Shown here: piece by piece, positions 1 through 6,527 of the stretch
Numbering within the stretch: position 1 is the first letter of the stretch
Layout of the letters: every line of letters starts with the position of its first letter
NCBI GenBank assembly: GCA_013202935.1
Contig: JABMRG010000006.1
Coordinates: 1-8,838, forward strand
Length of the DNA stretch: 8,838 bases
Source of the DNA: Candidatus Omnitrophota bacterium
GTDB taxonomy: Bacteria; Omnitrophota; Gorgyraeia; JABMRG01
Reading direction: 5' to 3'
Notes under the pieces: model-generated
What the model was told of the DNA's origin: nothing
The model's input: the letters and a program-made list of their open reading frames with translations, nothing else
Databases searched by the model: none
Made by a program: the position numbers and the translations under genes

Positions 1-169
1 AGACCTTGGCGCCCTTTTTGCGTATCATCTTAATAGCTTCAGGGCCACATGCTGTAAAGAGTTCATTGCCAACCTTAAAGATCTTAACATATGGATATAA
101 CTTATCCACCAAGAGCTTTGCTTTTTTAATACTGCTTACATCCAGCGCAACTATTAATCTGTTTCTCAT
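1..169 (-). CDS. pyrF: Orotidine 5'-phosphate decarboxylase, N-terminal part (cut by window edge)
   Basis: The first 56 codons are visible; the rest lies beyond base 1. The product would decarboxylate OMP to UMP, the last step of de novo pyrimidine synthesis, in the cytoplasm. The visible part opens with RLIVALDV, the first beta strand of the OMP decarboxylase barrel with its substrate-binding Asp (D10). It continues with VKIFKVGNELF (K32 in the family's KVG motif) and then CGPEAI, matching the KVG-E-(L/M)F-T-x-x-GP signature of PyrF. The ATG overlaps the pyrD stop in an ATGA arrangement, so translation is probably coupled. The start is well fixed by the overlap and by the short distance to the first strand. 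The call is made from the N-terminus only; the catalytic DxKxxD motif is outside the window. Confidence 0.93.
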   Translation of the reverse strand, partial: MRNRLIVALDVSSIKKAKLLVDKLYPYVKIFKVGNELFTACGPEAIKMIRKKGAKV

Positions 170-1092
170 ATTTTAAGCTTTCCTATCAAATCCTTTATGC
201 TCGTAAGCTTATTCTTTTTTAGATACTCTCTTAAGCCTGCCACAACCTCTGTCGTCGCCCTTGGATTTATGAAATTTGCCGTGCCTACCTGGATGGCGCT
301 TGCACCACAAAGGAAAAATTCTATCGCGTCTTCTGTATTCATTATACCACCCATCCCTATTACAGGCACCTTAACTGCATTGTAAACCTCCCATACCATG
401 CGTAGCGCTATGGGTTTTATGCAGGGGCCGCTTAATCCTCCTGTTACGTTGCCAAGGCGTGGGCGCTTCGTGTCTATATCAACAGCCATGCCTATCACTG
501 TATTTATAAGCGATATGGCATCTGTGCCTGCTCTTTCTGCAGCCTTTGCAATCTCTGTTATGTCTGTTACATTAGGAGAAAGTTTTGTGATAAGAGGCTT
601 TTTTGTATTGCGCCTGACAGCCCTTACTATCTCTGCTGTTGCGTCTGGATCTTGTGAAAAGAGCCTGGATTTTGACTTGTGTTTTATGTTGGGGCATGAG
701 ATATTTATCTCTATAGCATCTATACTTGTCTTATCGAGTCGTTTCGCAAGCTCCCTGAACTCATCTTTCTGATCTCCTGCTATGCTTACAATGACAGCTG
801 TGGGAAGTCTTTTGAGGTCACTTAGTTTACTCTCTATAAATGCACCAACACCTTCGTTCTGCAAGCCTATGGAATTTAACATGCCTGCTGTAGTCTCCCA
901 GATTCTCGGCGGTTTGTTGCCCTCATAGGCCTTGAGAGAGATAGACTTAGTAACGATACCACCGATGCTGCTTAATGAGACAAGTTCCCGGTATTCTTCA
1001 CCATAGCCAAAGGTTCCTGATGCGGCTATAACAGGGCTCTTAAGCTTAAGCTTACCAATACCAACTGATAAGGTTGATTCCTTTACTCCCAT
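166..1092 (-). CDS. pyrD: Dihydroorotate dehydrogenase B (NAD+), catalytic subunit
   Basis: This 308-residue FMN-dependent TIM-barrel enzyme oxidises dihydroorotate to orotate. Class 1B is indicated by the catalytic cysteine (C133) in EINISCPN, rather than the serine of membrane-bound class 2, and by the adjacent pyrK. Other family landmarks are SPVIAASGTFGYGEEY (19-34, FMN/N-terminal strand), TKSISLKAYEGNKPPR (48-63), NSIGLQN (73-79), TGGLSGP (217-223) and the phosphate-binding segment VIGMGGI...GASAIQVGTANF (244-274). Length is normal for the family. ATG at 1092 is preceded by an AGAGGA Shine-Dalgarno sequence about 7 bases upstream and overlaps the end of pyrK by 10 bases. This tight coupling fits equal production of the two subunits of the PyrD2/PyrK2 complex. 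Confidence 0.97.
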   Translation of the reverse strand: MGVKESTLSVGIGKLKLKSPVIAASGTFGYGEEYRELVSLSSIGGIVTKSISLKAYEGNKPPRIWETTAGMLNSIGLQNEGVGAFIESKLSDLKRLPTAVIVSIAGDQKDEFRELAKRLDKTSIDAIEINISCPNIKHKSKSRLFSQDPDATAEIVRAVRRNTKKPLITKLSPNVTDITEIAKAAERAGTDAISLINTVIGMAVDIDTKRPRLGNVTGGLSGPCIKPIALRMVWEVYNAVKVPVIGMGGIMNTEDAIEFFLCGASAIQVGTANFINPRATTEVVAGLREYLKKNKLTSIKDLIGKLKI

Positions 1093-1928
1093 ACAATATC
1101 CTCTAAATCAAAGACAGGGCCATCCTTACAAACCATCTCATAGCCTCTCTTTGTCTTAACAGCGCAACCCAAACATGCACCCACACCACAACCCATTCTC
1201 TCTTCCATAGATGCCTGTACCTGTATCCTATATTTACGCGCTATCTTTGAAACAGCCTTAAGCATAGGAATGGGGCCACAGGCATAGAGCCCAACCTCAG
1301 GCCTATAATCACCTATGGTAAGGTGGCCTGCATCTTTTTTTACATGCGGGGAATCTGTTTTTCGTAGGTCAAACTGTTCAATAATATCTGTTAACGCGCT
1401 TGTCGCAAACCCCTTTTCCCCTGCGCTTCCATCTTCTGTAACAACTATTAATTTTGCGCCTAGTTCTTTCAGCTCTTTGTTGCAAGTTAAGCATGATTTT
1501 GTCTTAGCACCAACTATCGCTGTAATGGAACGCTTTCTGAAACCTGCCAGGGTCTCTGCCAGCGCCACCAACGGAGCAACCCCCATACCTCCCGCAATAA
1601 GAACAAAGTTTGACTGGCTCTTTGGCACCTTAAAACCATTGCCGATTGGCCCTATTACATCTAAATAAGTTCCTTTTGAACGCCTCGATATAAGATGCGT
1701 GCCTTTTCCTACAACCTTATATAAGAATTCTATGATATTCGGCTTTGAACCGATACGGTGGACACTGAGGGGCCGCCTTAAGAGCGGGTCATACTCTGTG
1801 CCCGCTTTTATATGAAAAAATTGCCCTGGCTTAATGGCATCCTTAAGGCCATCAACCTTAACCACAAGCTTATAGTGGTCAAGCGCTATATTCTGATTGA
1901 GTAATATCTCTGCTTTTTCCTGTATCAT
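1083..1928 (-). CDS. pyrK: Dihydroorotate dehydrogenase B, electron-transfer subunit (FAD/2Fe-2S)
   Basis: A 281-residue ferredoxin-reductase-type subunit that passes electrons from the PyrD FMN through a [2Fe-2S] cluster and FAD to NAD+. The order is: FAD-binding beta barrel with RRPLSV (51-56) and KVVGKGT (71-77); nucleotide-binding domain with LIAGGMGVAPL (110-120) and YACGP (215-219); then the cluster motif with C247, C252, C255 and C267 (C-x4-C-x2-C-x11-C). The protein is somewhat longer than a typical PyrK of about 260 residues. The extra length appears to be a polar stretch around residues 187-210, just before the YACGP strand. The gene starts 2 bases after the stop of the EndoQ-like gene and has no strong Shine-Dalgarno of its own, so it probably depends on coupling. 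Assignment is firm from the four cysteines plus the pyrD neighbour. Confidence 0.95.
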   Translation of the reverse strand: MIQEKAEILLNQNIALDHYKLVVKVDGLKDAIKPGQFFHIKAGTEYDPLLRRPLSVHRIGSKPNIIEFLYKVVGKGTHLISRRSKGTYLDVIGPIGNGFKVPKSQSNFVLIAGGMGVAPLVALAETLAGFRKRSITAIVGAKTKSCLTCNKELKELGAKLIVVTEDGSAGEKGFATSALTDIIEQFDLRKTDSPHVKKDAGHLTIGDYRPEVGLYACGPIPMLKAVSKIARKYRIQVQASMEERMGCGVGACLGCAVKTKRGYEMVCKDGPVFDLEDIVWE

Positions 1929-1930
1929 CT

Positions 1931-3169
1931 CTAAAATAGTTCGAGTTGTGCGGACTGTGCCTCTTTTAGTTCTTCCTCTTTAAATATCTTGACTGTGCCG
2001 AAAACGCCATCGTAGCCCGGCTCGATAACAAGCTCGCCATTTCTCACCTTTATAATAGCCTGAGCTACTCTTTCCGGAAGATGGCTCGAAAGCTCCTTTT
2101 CTTCTGCATCCAAGAGTATCTCAAACTCACTCCCGAAACTGGCTATAGCCTTTCTATATTCTTCAGCAACAGCCTTGGTCATAGGGCCTTTCTGCTTTGC
2201 CTCAGCAATTATCTCAACCAGGGGAACAAGCCTCTTAAACCCTATCGCATCTTCTGGCATAAAACCTTCTTTTCTGTCTGAAAGCTCATCAACCCTATTC
2301 ATTACGCCGACAGTTAATGGCCTGTTGCATTTAGGGCAACGGTTATTGTGAGCCTTTGTCTCTGTAGGTGAAAACCGTATGCCGCAGTCTCTGTGGCCAT
2401 CGAAGTGGTACTTTCCCTCTTCTGGGAAGAACTCAACTGTAAACAAAAATTTGCTTTTATCCTTCTCCTTCAGCGCCTGCACGATAGCTGAGTAACTTAA
2501 TTCTGTATTGAATACATTAACCTCCCGCCCAAGCTTTGACGGAGAATGAGCGTCTGAATTTGAGATCAGGCTATACTTATCAAGGCTGCTGACTCGCCAG
2601 TTCATTGCAGGGTCAGAGGAAAGGCCTGTTTCAAGCGCATAGATATTCCCCGCCTCCTCCTCAAAGCATTCTTCTACAGAGTCAAAGCCTGATTTGGAAC
2701 CAAAGACGCTGAACCATGGTGTCCAGGCATGCGCAGGCACAACCATGCAGTTCTCCGATGCATCGAGGCATATCTTAACAATATCTTTTACATCAAAACC
2801 AAATATAGGCCTTCCGTCAGAGACGACATTGCCTATATCAGCGAGCTTTCCGTTTATCTTATCTACTGTGTCAAAGTCTGGGGCAAAGAGCAGTGTGTGA
2901 ATTCTTCTTCCTTTACCATTTTTAGTGTACATATTGCTCACTTCTGCAGTAAGCATAAACTTAACACCCTTATACTCATAAAGGCCTTTTGAATCCTGCT
3001 TTAACTTAGATTTCAGCTCGCTAAGCCAGATAGGATGAGTAAAATCACCCGTTGCTACCAGGCCTATGCCCTTTAACTTAGCCCATTCTGCAATATGGTC
3101 GACATCCATATCTTTGCTTGTCGCTCTGCTATATTTCGAATGGATATGCAAATCTGCTATAAATTTCAT
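1931..3169 (-). CDS. EndoQ-family PHP-domain endonuclease (putative deaminated-DNA repair)
   Basis: A 412-residue PHP-domain protein of the endonuclease Q type (archaeal EndoQ and bacterial homologues), which nicks DNA 5' to deaminated bases such as uracil and hypoxanthine. Probable PHP metal ligands are present: DLHIHSKYS (6-14), TGDFTHP (40-46), E76 in LTAEVS, H91, H147 in PAHAW, E180 in LETGLSSDP, and the D206/H208 pair in NSDAHS. A zinc-binding domain follows, with C262, C278 and C281 and the family-like context FFPEEGKYH (247-255), then RPLTVGVMNRVDEL (283-296). The C-terminal domain carries IEPGYDGVFG (382-391). The protein ends in QLELF (408-412), which matches the bacterial beta-clamp-binding consensus QL(S/D)LF. 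The ATG overlaps the upstream stop (ATGA). Family membership is confident; activity is inferred from homologues. I leave the symbol blank because no standard bacterial name is established for it. Confidence 0.85.
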   Translation of the reverse strand: MKFIADLHIHSKYSRATSKDMDVDHIAEWAKLKGIGLVATGDFTHPIWLSELKSKLKQDSKGLYEYKGVKFMLTAEVSNMYTKNGKGRRIHTLLFAPDFDTVDKINGKLADIGNVVSDGRPIFGFDVKDIVKICLDASENCMVVPAHAWTPWFSVFGSKSGFDSVEECFEEEAGNIYALETGLSSDPAMNWRVSSLDKYSLISNSDAHSPSKLGREVNVFNTELSYSAIVQALKEKDKSKFLFTVEFFPEEGKYHFDGHRDCGIRFSPTETKAHNNRCPKCNRPLTVGVMNRVDELSDRKEGFMPEDAIGFKRLVPLVEIIAEAKQKGPMTKAVAEEYRKAIASFGSEFEILLDAEEKELSSHLPERVAQAIIKVRNGELVIEPGYDGVFGTVKIFKEEELKEAQSAQLELF

Positions 3170-3660
3170 TCCCCAAGCACCTTGTTAAGAGCTTCTGTTG
3201 TTACCTTTTCTACATTATCCTCATTGCGCGCCTTATTCCAGCTTATATCAACATTGATAAGCCCTTTAGAACCTGTATGCCTTAATGTTTTCTCCACATA
3301 AGAAAATGACTGTTTTGCGCTTTTCTTTATGCCGTATATCTGGAAATAGATAATTCGAGCAGAGGGTAGGTTCCCCAGGCTTTTTATATACTTACAGACC
3401 AGCGGGGCAGGACGTCCACCCCATGCCGGCGCTCCGATACATAAAAGGTCATAATCCGTGGCTTCATAGGGCACGTTTTCTAAGCTTGCCAGAGCCGGTA
3501 TAAACCTTGCCAGAAGATGCCGTATACGATTTCTCTTTCTGTCACTGTATCTGAGCTCATGCAGGTTTGATTCTCCCTTGCTTTTTAGTATATTCCAAAA
3601 CTTTTGGGCCATGCGCGCTGTATTTCCTGAGTGTGAATAGTACAAAATCAAGCTCTTCAC
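3166..3660 (-). CDS. Flavodoxin-like protein, function unknown
   Basis: A 164-residue single-domain protein with a flavodoxin fold. LILYYSHSGNT (4-14) is the first strand followed by the S/T-rich FMN-phosphate loop. LLCIGAPAWGGRPAP (72-86) is the strand and loop that usually stack on the isoalloxazine ring. A later strand runs about RIIYFQIYG (102-110). A basic segment near residues 41-53 is unusual for classical acidic electron-carrier flavodoxins, so a quinone- or protein-interacting reductase is as likely as a soluble carrier. It sits inside the pyr operon: 25 bases after pyrC, and overlapping the EndoQ-like gene by 4 bases. Its substrate is unknown. A redox partner for PyrK/PyrD is possible but only by proximity. 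The start codon is GTG, supported by an AAAGGAG site; there is no better in-frame ATG before the first strand. Confidence 0.8.
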   Translation of the reverse strand: MKSLILYYSHSGNTARMAQKFWNILKSKGESNLHELRYSDRKRNRIRHLLARFIPALASLENVPYEATDYDLLCIGAPAWGGRPAPLVCKYIKSLGNLPSARIIYFQIYGIKKSAKQSFSYVEKTLRHTGSKGLINVDISWNKARNEDNVEKVTTEALNKVLGE

Positions 3661-3669
3661 TTTGGCAGT

Positions 3670-3676
3670 CTCCTTT
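3670..3676 (-). promoter_or_regulatory. Strong Shine-Dalgarno for the flavodoxin-like gene
   Basis: AAAGGAG lies 9 bases upstream of the GTG at 3660 in the 25-base gap after pyrC. It is one of the strongest ribosome sites in the operon and it decides the GTG start. It also suggests that this gene can be translated independently of pyrC, unlike most of its neighbours, which rely on overlaps. Confidence 0.75.
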
Positions 3677-3685
3677 ATAAGCTCT

Positions 3686-4960
3686 TTATGCCCTGTAAGC
3701 TACCTTGCCAGCAAATATCGTATACAGTATCTTTCCTTTAAAACTTCTCCCGATAAAAGGTGAATTACCAGATTTTGATAAGATCTCCTGCTTGCCAAAA
3801 GACCATTCTGCACCAGGGTCGTATATAATCATATCCGCAGCAGACCCCTTGCCTAAAGATCCCTTTTCAACACCTAAAATCTTGGCCGGGTTTAATGATA
3901 GTTTTTGGATGAATTCTTTCCAGTCTAAAAGACCTGTTAAAACAAGCTCCTGTATGCTAACATAAAGAATAGTCTCCAGGCCTATTATACCAAATTCTGA
4001 ACGGCTAAACTCAATATCCTTTTCATTCTCTGTGTGTGGCGCATGGTCAGAGGCTATCACATCGATTGTTCCGTCCTTCAGCCCCTGTTTAATGGCCTTC
4101 ATATCAGTTTTACCTCTTAGCGGTGGGTTCATTTTCATATTGGTATCAAAACCCCAGACCGATTCTTCGCTTAATGAAAAATAGTGCGGCGCTGTCTCTG
4201 CCGTCACCTTAACGTTTTTTCTTTTTGCTATTTTTATAACATCAACGGACTCTTTGCAGCTTACATGCGCAATATGTATTGGCGCCTTTGCTTTATGAGC
4301 TAAGGCTATGTCTCTTTCTATGCGTTTATATTCTGATTCTCTGGATATGCCACGAAGGCCCATGCTTGTTGATGTAAACCCTAAATTTACATGGCCGCCT
4401 GCTGAAAGTGCCTTGTCTTCGCAGTGGCAAGAGACCGTCAACCTACTATCCTTTGCTTTCTTTAGGGCATTGAGTAATTTTTTTTCATCATCTATAGATG
4501 AGCCGTCATCGGTGACCGCAACCGCGCCTTCTTTTTTTAGCTTAGCCATATCTGTAAGCTCTTTTCCCGCGTGAGCTTTTGTAATCGTTGCTGCTATCAA
4601 GACATCTGCCTTAGCATCTTTTTTAATGGCTTTTTTTAAGAGGCGTATATTTTCTATAGAATCTATGGGCGGCGATGTGTTAGGCATGGCTAAGAGCGTT
4701 GTAACGCCTCCTTTTAAAGCAGCTTCTGTCCCACTCTTAATGGTCTCTTTGTCTTCCCTGCCCGGTTCCCTTAAGTGAACGTGCATATCTACGAGGCCGG
4801 GCATAACAATCTTGCCTTTAGCCTCGATTACCTGCTTGGCTTTCTGTTTTATATCCTTGGCAACCGCGGATATTTTAGAACCTTCTATCAAGATATCGCA
4901 TATTCCATCTATCTTGTTTGCTGGATCTATTACGCGGCCGCCTTTTATCAATAAGCTCAT
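3686..4960 (-). CDS. pyrC: Dihydroorotase, class I (zinc metalloenzyme)
   Basis: A 424-residue amidohydrolase that interconverts carbamoyl aspartate and dihydroorotate. The metal centre is complete: HVHLREPG (H60, H62), D151 in AVTDDGS, H179 in CHCED, H232 in AHVSC and D305 in ASDHAPH. The substrate loop NPPLRG (278-283) is also intact. The type I signature MPGLVDMHVHLREPG and the length distinguish it from the shorter class II enzymes such as E. coli PyrC. With all ligands present it should be active on its own, unlike the degenerate PyrC homologues (PyrC') that only scaffold PyrB. Its ATG shares one base with the pyrB stop (TAATG), and a GGGAG lies upstream inside the end of pyrB. The C-terminal part (about 370 onward) is the small beta domain typical of amidohydrolases (ADMIIYDP, FAGKVAYRA). 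Confidence 0.97.
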   Translation of the reverse strand: MSLLIKGGRVIDPANKIDGICDILIEGSKISAVAKDIKQKAKQVIEAKGKIVMPGLVDMHVHLREPGREDKETIKSGTEAALKGGVTTLLAMPNTSPPIDSIENIRLLKKAIKKDAKADVLIAATITKAHAGKELTDMAKLKKEGAVAVTDDGSSIDDEKKLLNALKKAKDSRLTVSCHCEDKALSAGGHVNLGFTSTSMGLRGISRESEYKRIERDIALAHKAKAPIHIAHVSCKESVDVIKIAKRKNVKVTAETAPHYFSLSEESVWGFDTNMKMNPPLRGKTDMKAIKQGLKDGTIDVIASDHAPHTENEKDIEFSRSEFGIIGLETILYVSIQELVLTGLLDWKEFIQKLSLNPAKILGVEKGSLGKGSAADMIIYDPGAEWSFGKQEILSKSGNSPFIGRSFKGKILYTIFAGKVAYRA

Positions 4961-5892
4961 TATTTTGATTGTCTCCCTTGCGACACCAGAAAGAGCACCG
5001 CCATCCTTATGGCTATACCATTAGTAACCTGCTCAAGTATCACAGAATTGTCGCCATCTGCCACTTCACTGGATATCTCAATACCCCTGTTGATGGGGCC
5101 TGGGTGCATAACCACGATATCCTTCTTTGTCTTTGCAAGACGCTCTTTTGTAATAGCAAACTTTCTAAAATATTCAAAGCGCTCAGGGAAAGCGGCTCCT
5201 TCATCGCGTTCAAACTGCATGCGAAGAACATTCACCGCATCTGCCTCTTTAAGTGCCTTGTCAATATCATACTCAACTCTTGCGCCCATCTCTTCTATGC
5301 CTGGTGGTATAAGCATCTTTGGGGCGCAGACCGTTACTCTGGCACCCAGCTTTGTAAGGCCCCAGATATTTGAGCGCGCAACACGCGAATGTGCTATATC
5401 CCCGACTATAACAACATTCAATCCTTTTATTCTTCCCAGTTTCTCCTTTAGCGTAAACATGTCAAGAAGCGCCTGCGTAGGATGTTCGTGCCAGCCATCG
5501 CCTCCGTTTATAACACAGATGCCGAGGTGGCGTGCAAGTATTATTGCTGCGCCGGATGAGTTGTGCCTTACTACTATAATATCAGCCCTGAGGGCCTGGA
5601 TATTGCTGCCAGTATCTATCAGGGTCTCACCTTTTTTGACGCTCGATGTCTCTGTGGACACATTGATTACATCCGCTGAAAGCCTCTTTGCAGCTACTTC
5701 AAAAGAAACCCTTGTCCTTGTTGAAGGCTCATAAAATAAATTGACAACTGTCTTTCCGCGCAGAGCGGGCACCTTCTTAACGCCCCTTGTTGAGACCTCT
5801 TTGAAAGAGGAAGCTGTATTAAGAATAAGCTCTATCTCTTCCTTGCTTAAGTCTCTAAGCCCTGTTAAATCCTTCTTGTTCCACTTTATCAT
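4960..5892 (-). CDS. pyrB: Aspartate carbamoyltransferase catalytic subunit
   Basis: A 310-residue transcarbamoylase that condenses carbamoyl phosphate and aspartate. It shows the carbamoyl-phosphate motif FYEPSTRTRVSFE (53-65), the mobile-loop segment SSVKKGETLIDT (83-94), VRHNSSGAA (108-116), GGDGWHEHPTQALLD (130-144) and the C-terminal HPGPINRGIEI (263-273). KGET in the mobile loop and HPGPINRG support aspartate rather than ornithine carbamoyltransferase. No pyrI regulatory gene is next to it, so it is probably a simple trimer without allosteric chains. It begins 10 bases after the pyrR stop; an AGGG that includes the last bases of that stop may act as the ribosome site. A type I dihydroorotase directly downstream fits co-production and possibly a PyrB-PyrC complex, as described in Aquifex (inference here). 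Confidence 0.97.
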   Translation of the reverse strand: MIKWNKKDLTGLRDLSKEEIELILNTASSFKEVSTRGVKKVPALRGKTVVNLFYEPSTRTRVSFEVAAKRLSADVINVSTETSSVKKGETLIDTGSNIQALRADIIVVRHNSSGAAIILARHLGICVINGGDGWHEHPTQALLDMFTLKEKLGRIKGLNVVIVGDIAHSRVARSNIWGLTKLGARVTVCAPKMLIPPGIEEMGARVEYDIDKALKEADAVNVLRMQFERDEGAAFPERFEYFRKFAITKERLAKTKKDIVVMHPGPINRGIEISSEVADGDNSVILEQVTNGIAIRMAVLFLVSQGRQSK

Positions 5893-5902
5893 ATTTTTAG
5901 CC

Positions 5903-6442
5903 CTACTCTAAGATCAAAACCTCATCCTTGCCATCAGATTCTGCCAACCGTACCTCAACCCTCTCGTTTTTGGATGTGGGTATATTCTTGCCAACATAGT
6001 CTGCCCTTATTGGCAGCTCTCGGTGCCCCCTATCTATTAAAACCGCAAGCTGTATAGTCTGCGGCCTACCAAAGTCTATCAATTCATCCAGGGCGCACCT
6101 TATAGTTCTTCCTGTATATAGTACATCGTCTACCAATATAATATGCTTTTCTGAGATATCAAAATCTATCTTTGTCTCACGGACTATGGGTTGCTGTGCC
6201 AGGTTTGTAAGGTCGTCTCTGTAAAGGGTAATATCTAAGACCCCAAGCGGGGGGCTCTTGCCCTTGTGTTTTTCTATAATAGCAGCTACCCGCATGGCAA
6301 GGTGTTCACCCCTGTTTTTTATGCCGACTATAGCTATTTTTTCTACGCCTTTGTTGTGCTCTATGATCTCATGGGCTATGCGGGTCAGAGCACGCCCTAT
6401 TGCATCCTTATCCATTAATTTTGCTTTTTCTTTTGGCCTCAT
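5903..6442 (-). CDS. pyrR: PyrR, RNA-binding pyrimidine operon regulator / uracil phosphoribosyltransferase
   Basis: With the ATG at 6442 the protein is 179 residues, the normal PyrR length. The PRPP-binding motif ILVDDVLYTGRT is at 102-113, and DITLYRDDL at 70-78. Residues matching positions implicated in RNA binding in Bacillus subtilis PyrR are kept: T20, R21 and H24 in LTRIAHE, and H140, R141, R146 and K152 in GHRELPIRADYVGKN. This suggests an RNA regulator rather than only an enzyme. In Firmicutes UMP-bound PyrR binds leader hairpins and lowers pyr expression. A longer frame opens at the ATG at 6478, but that codon lies in the attenuator loop, lacks a Shine-Dalgarno sequence, and adds 12 residues unlike the family. 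The chosen ATG follows the leader ORF stop by 2 bases (TAAAGATG), with an AGGG about 9 bases upstream. Confidence 0.95.
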   Translation of the reverse strand: MRPKEKAKLMDKDAIGRALTRIAHEIIEHNKGVEKIAIVGIKNRGEHLAMRVAAIIEKHKGKSPPLGVLDITLYRDDLTNLAQQPIVRETKIDFDISEKHIILVDDVLYTGRTIRCALDELIDFGRPQTIQLAVLIDRGHRELPIRADYVGKNIPTSKNERVEVRLAESDGKDEVLILE

Positions 6443-6444
6443 CT

Positions 6445-6516
6445 TTATACCCTGTAGGCAATAAAAAATCCGCGCCATTTATACGCGGATATTAGTATTA
6501 TAATCTCTTTTTTCAT
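6445..6516 (-). CDS. Leader peptide ORF of the pyr operon (23 codons), putative
   Basis: A short ORF reads MKKEIIILISAY and then 11 further residues, ending in AYRV and a TAA 2 bases before the pyrR ATG. An AGGA Shine-Dalgarno lies 6 bases upstream of its ATG. The ORF spans the whole attenuator: codons 9-11 form the 5' arm, codons 15-17 the 3' arm, and the stop lies beyond the T run. That layout resembles the E. coli pyrBI leader peptide, whose stop codon is also past its attenuator, and whose translation prevents termination when UTP is scarce. The peptide sequence is not recognised. It is probably a regulatory translation unit rather than a functional protein. The reading is direct; the function is inferred from layout. 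Confidence 0.65.
   Translation of the reverse strand: MKKEIIILISAYKWRGFFIAYRV
6463..6490 (-). terminator. Intrinsic terminator (pyr attenuator)
   Basis: A perfect 7-bp stem, ATCCGCG paired with CGCGGAT (four G-C pairs at its core plus A-T and T-A), encloses a 9-base loop and is followed at once by a run of T (six in a row including the last stem base). It lies downstream of the promoter and ahead of pyrR, so it can only act as an attenuator of the operon, not as an end-of-operon terminator. It is nested inside the 23-codon leader ORF, so a ribosome on that ORF would cover the 5' arm. Confidence 0.85.
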
Positions 6517-6520
6517 TTTT

Positions 6521-6527
6521 CTTCCTT
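6521..6527 (-). promoter_or_regulatory. Shine-Dalgarno of the leader ORF
   Basis: AAGGAAG precedes the leader ATG at 6516; its AGGA core is 6 bases upstream of that codon. The first four bases (AAGG) are also the end of the 3' arm of the putative PyrR-binding hairpin, so the folded hairpin would partly hide this site. Confidence 0.65.

Noticed and set aside
1041..1057. Tandem TTAAGC repeat
   Set aside because: It simply encodes the Lys-Leu alternation (KLKLK) near the PyrD N-terminus; there is no sign of a regulatory or mobile repeat.
4969..5373. Second plus-strand frame (134 codons) opposite pyrB
   Set aside because: It overlaps another antisense frame and the conserved pyrB coding sequence, and has no family resemblance.
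5009..5734. Long plus-strand open frame (241 codons) opposite pyrB
   Set aside because: It is antisense to a clearly conserved gene, has no recognisable motif or ribosome site, and its composition follows from the pyrB codons on the other strand.
5903..6478. pyrR starting at the ATG at 6478 (191 residues)
   Set aside because: That ATG lies in the terminator loop, has no Shine-Dalgarno, and adds 12 residues not found in PyrR. The ATG at 6442 gives the normal length, with a ribosome site and the adjacent leader stop.
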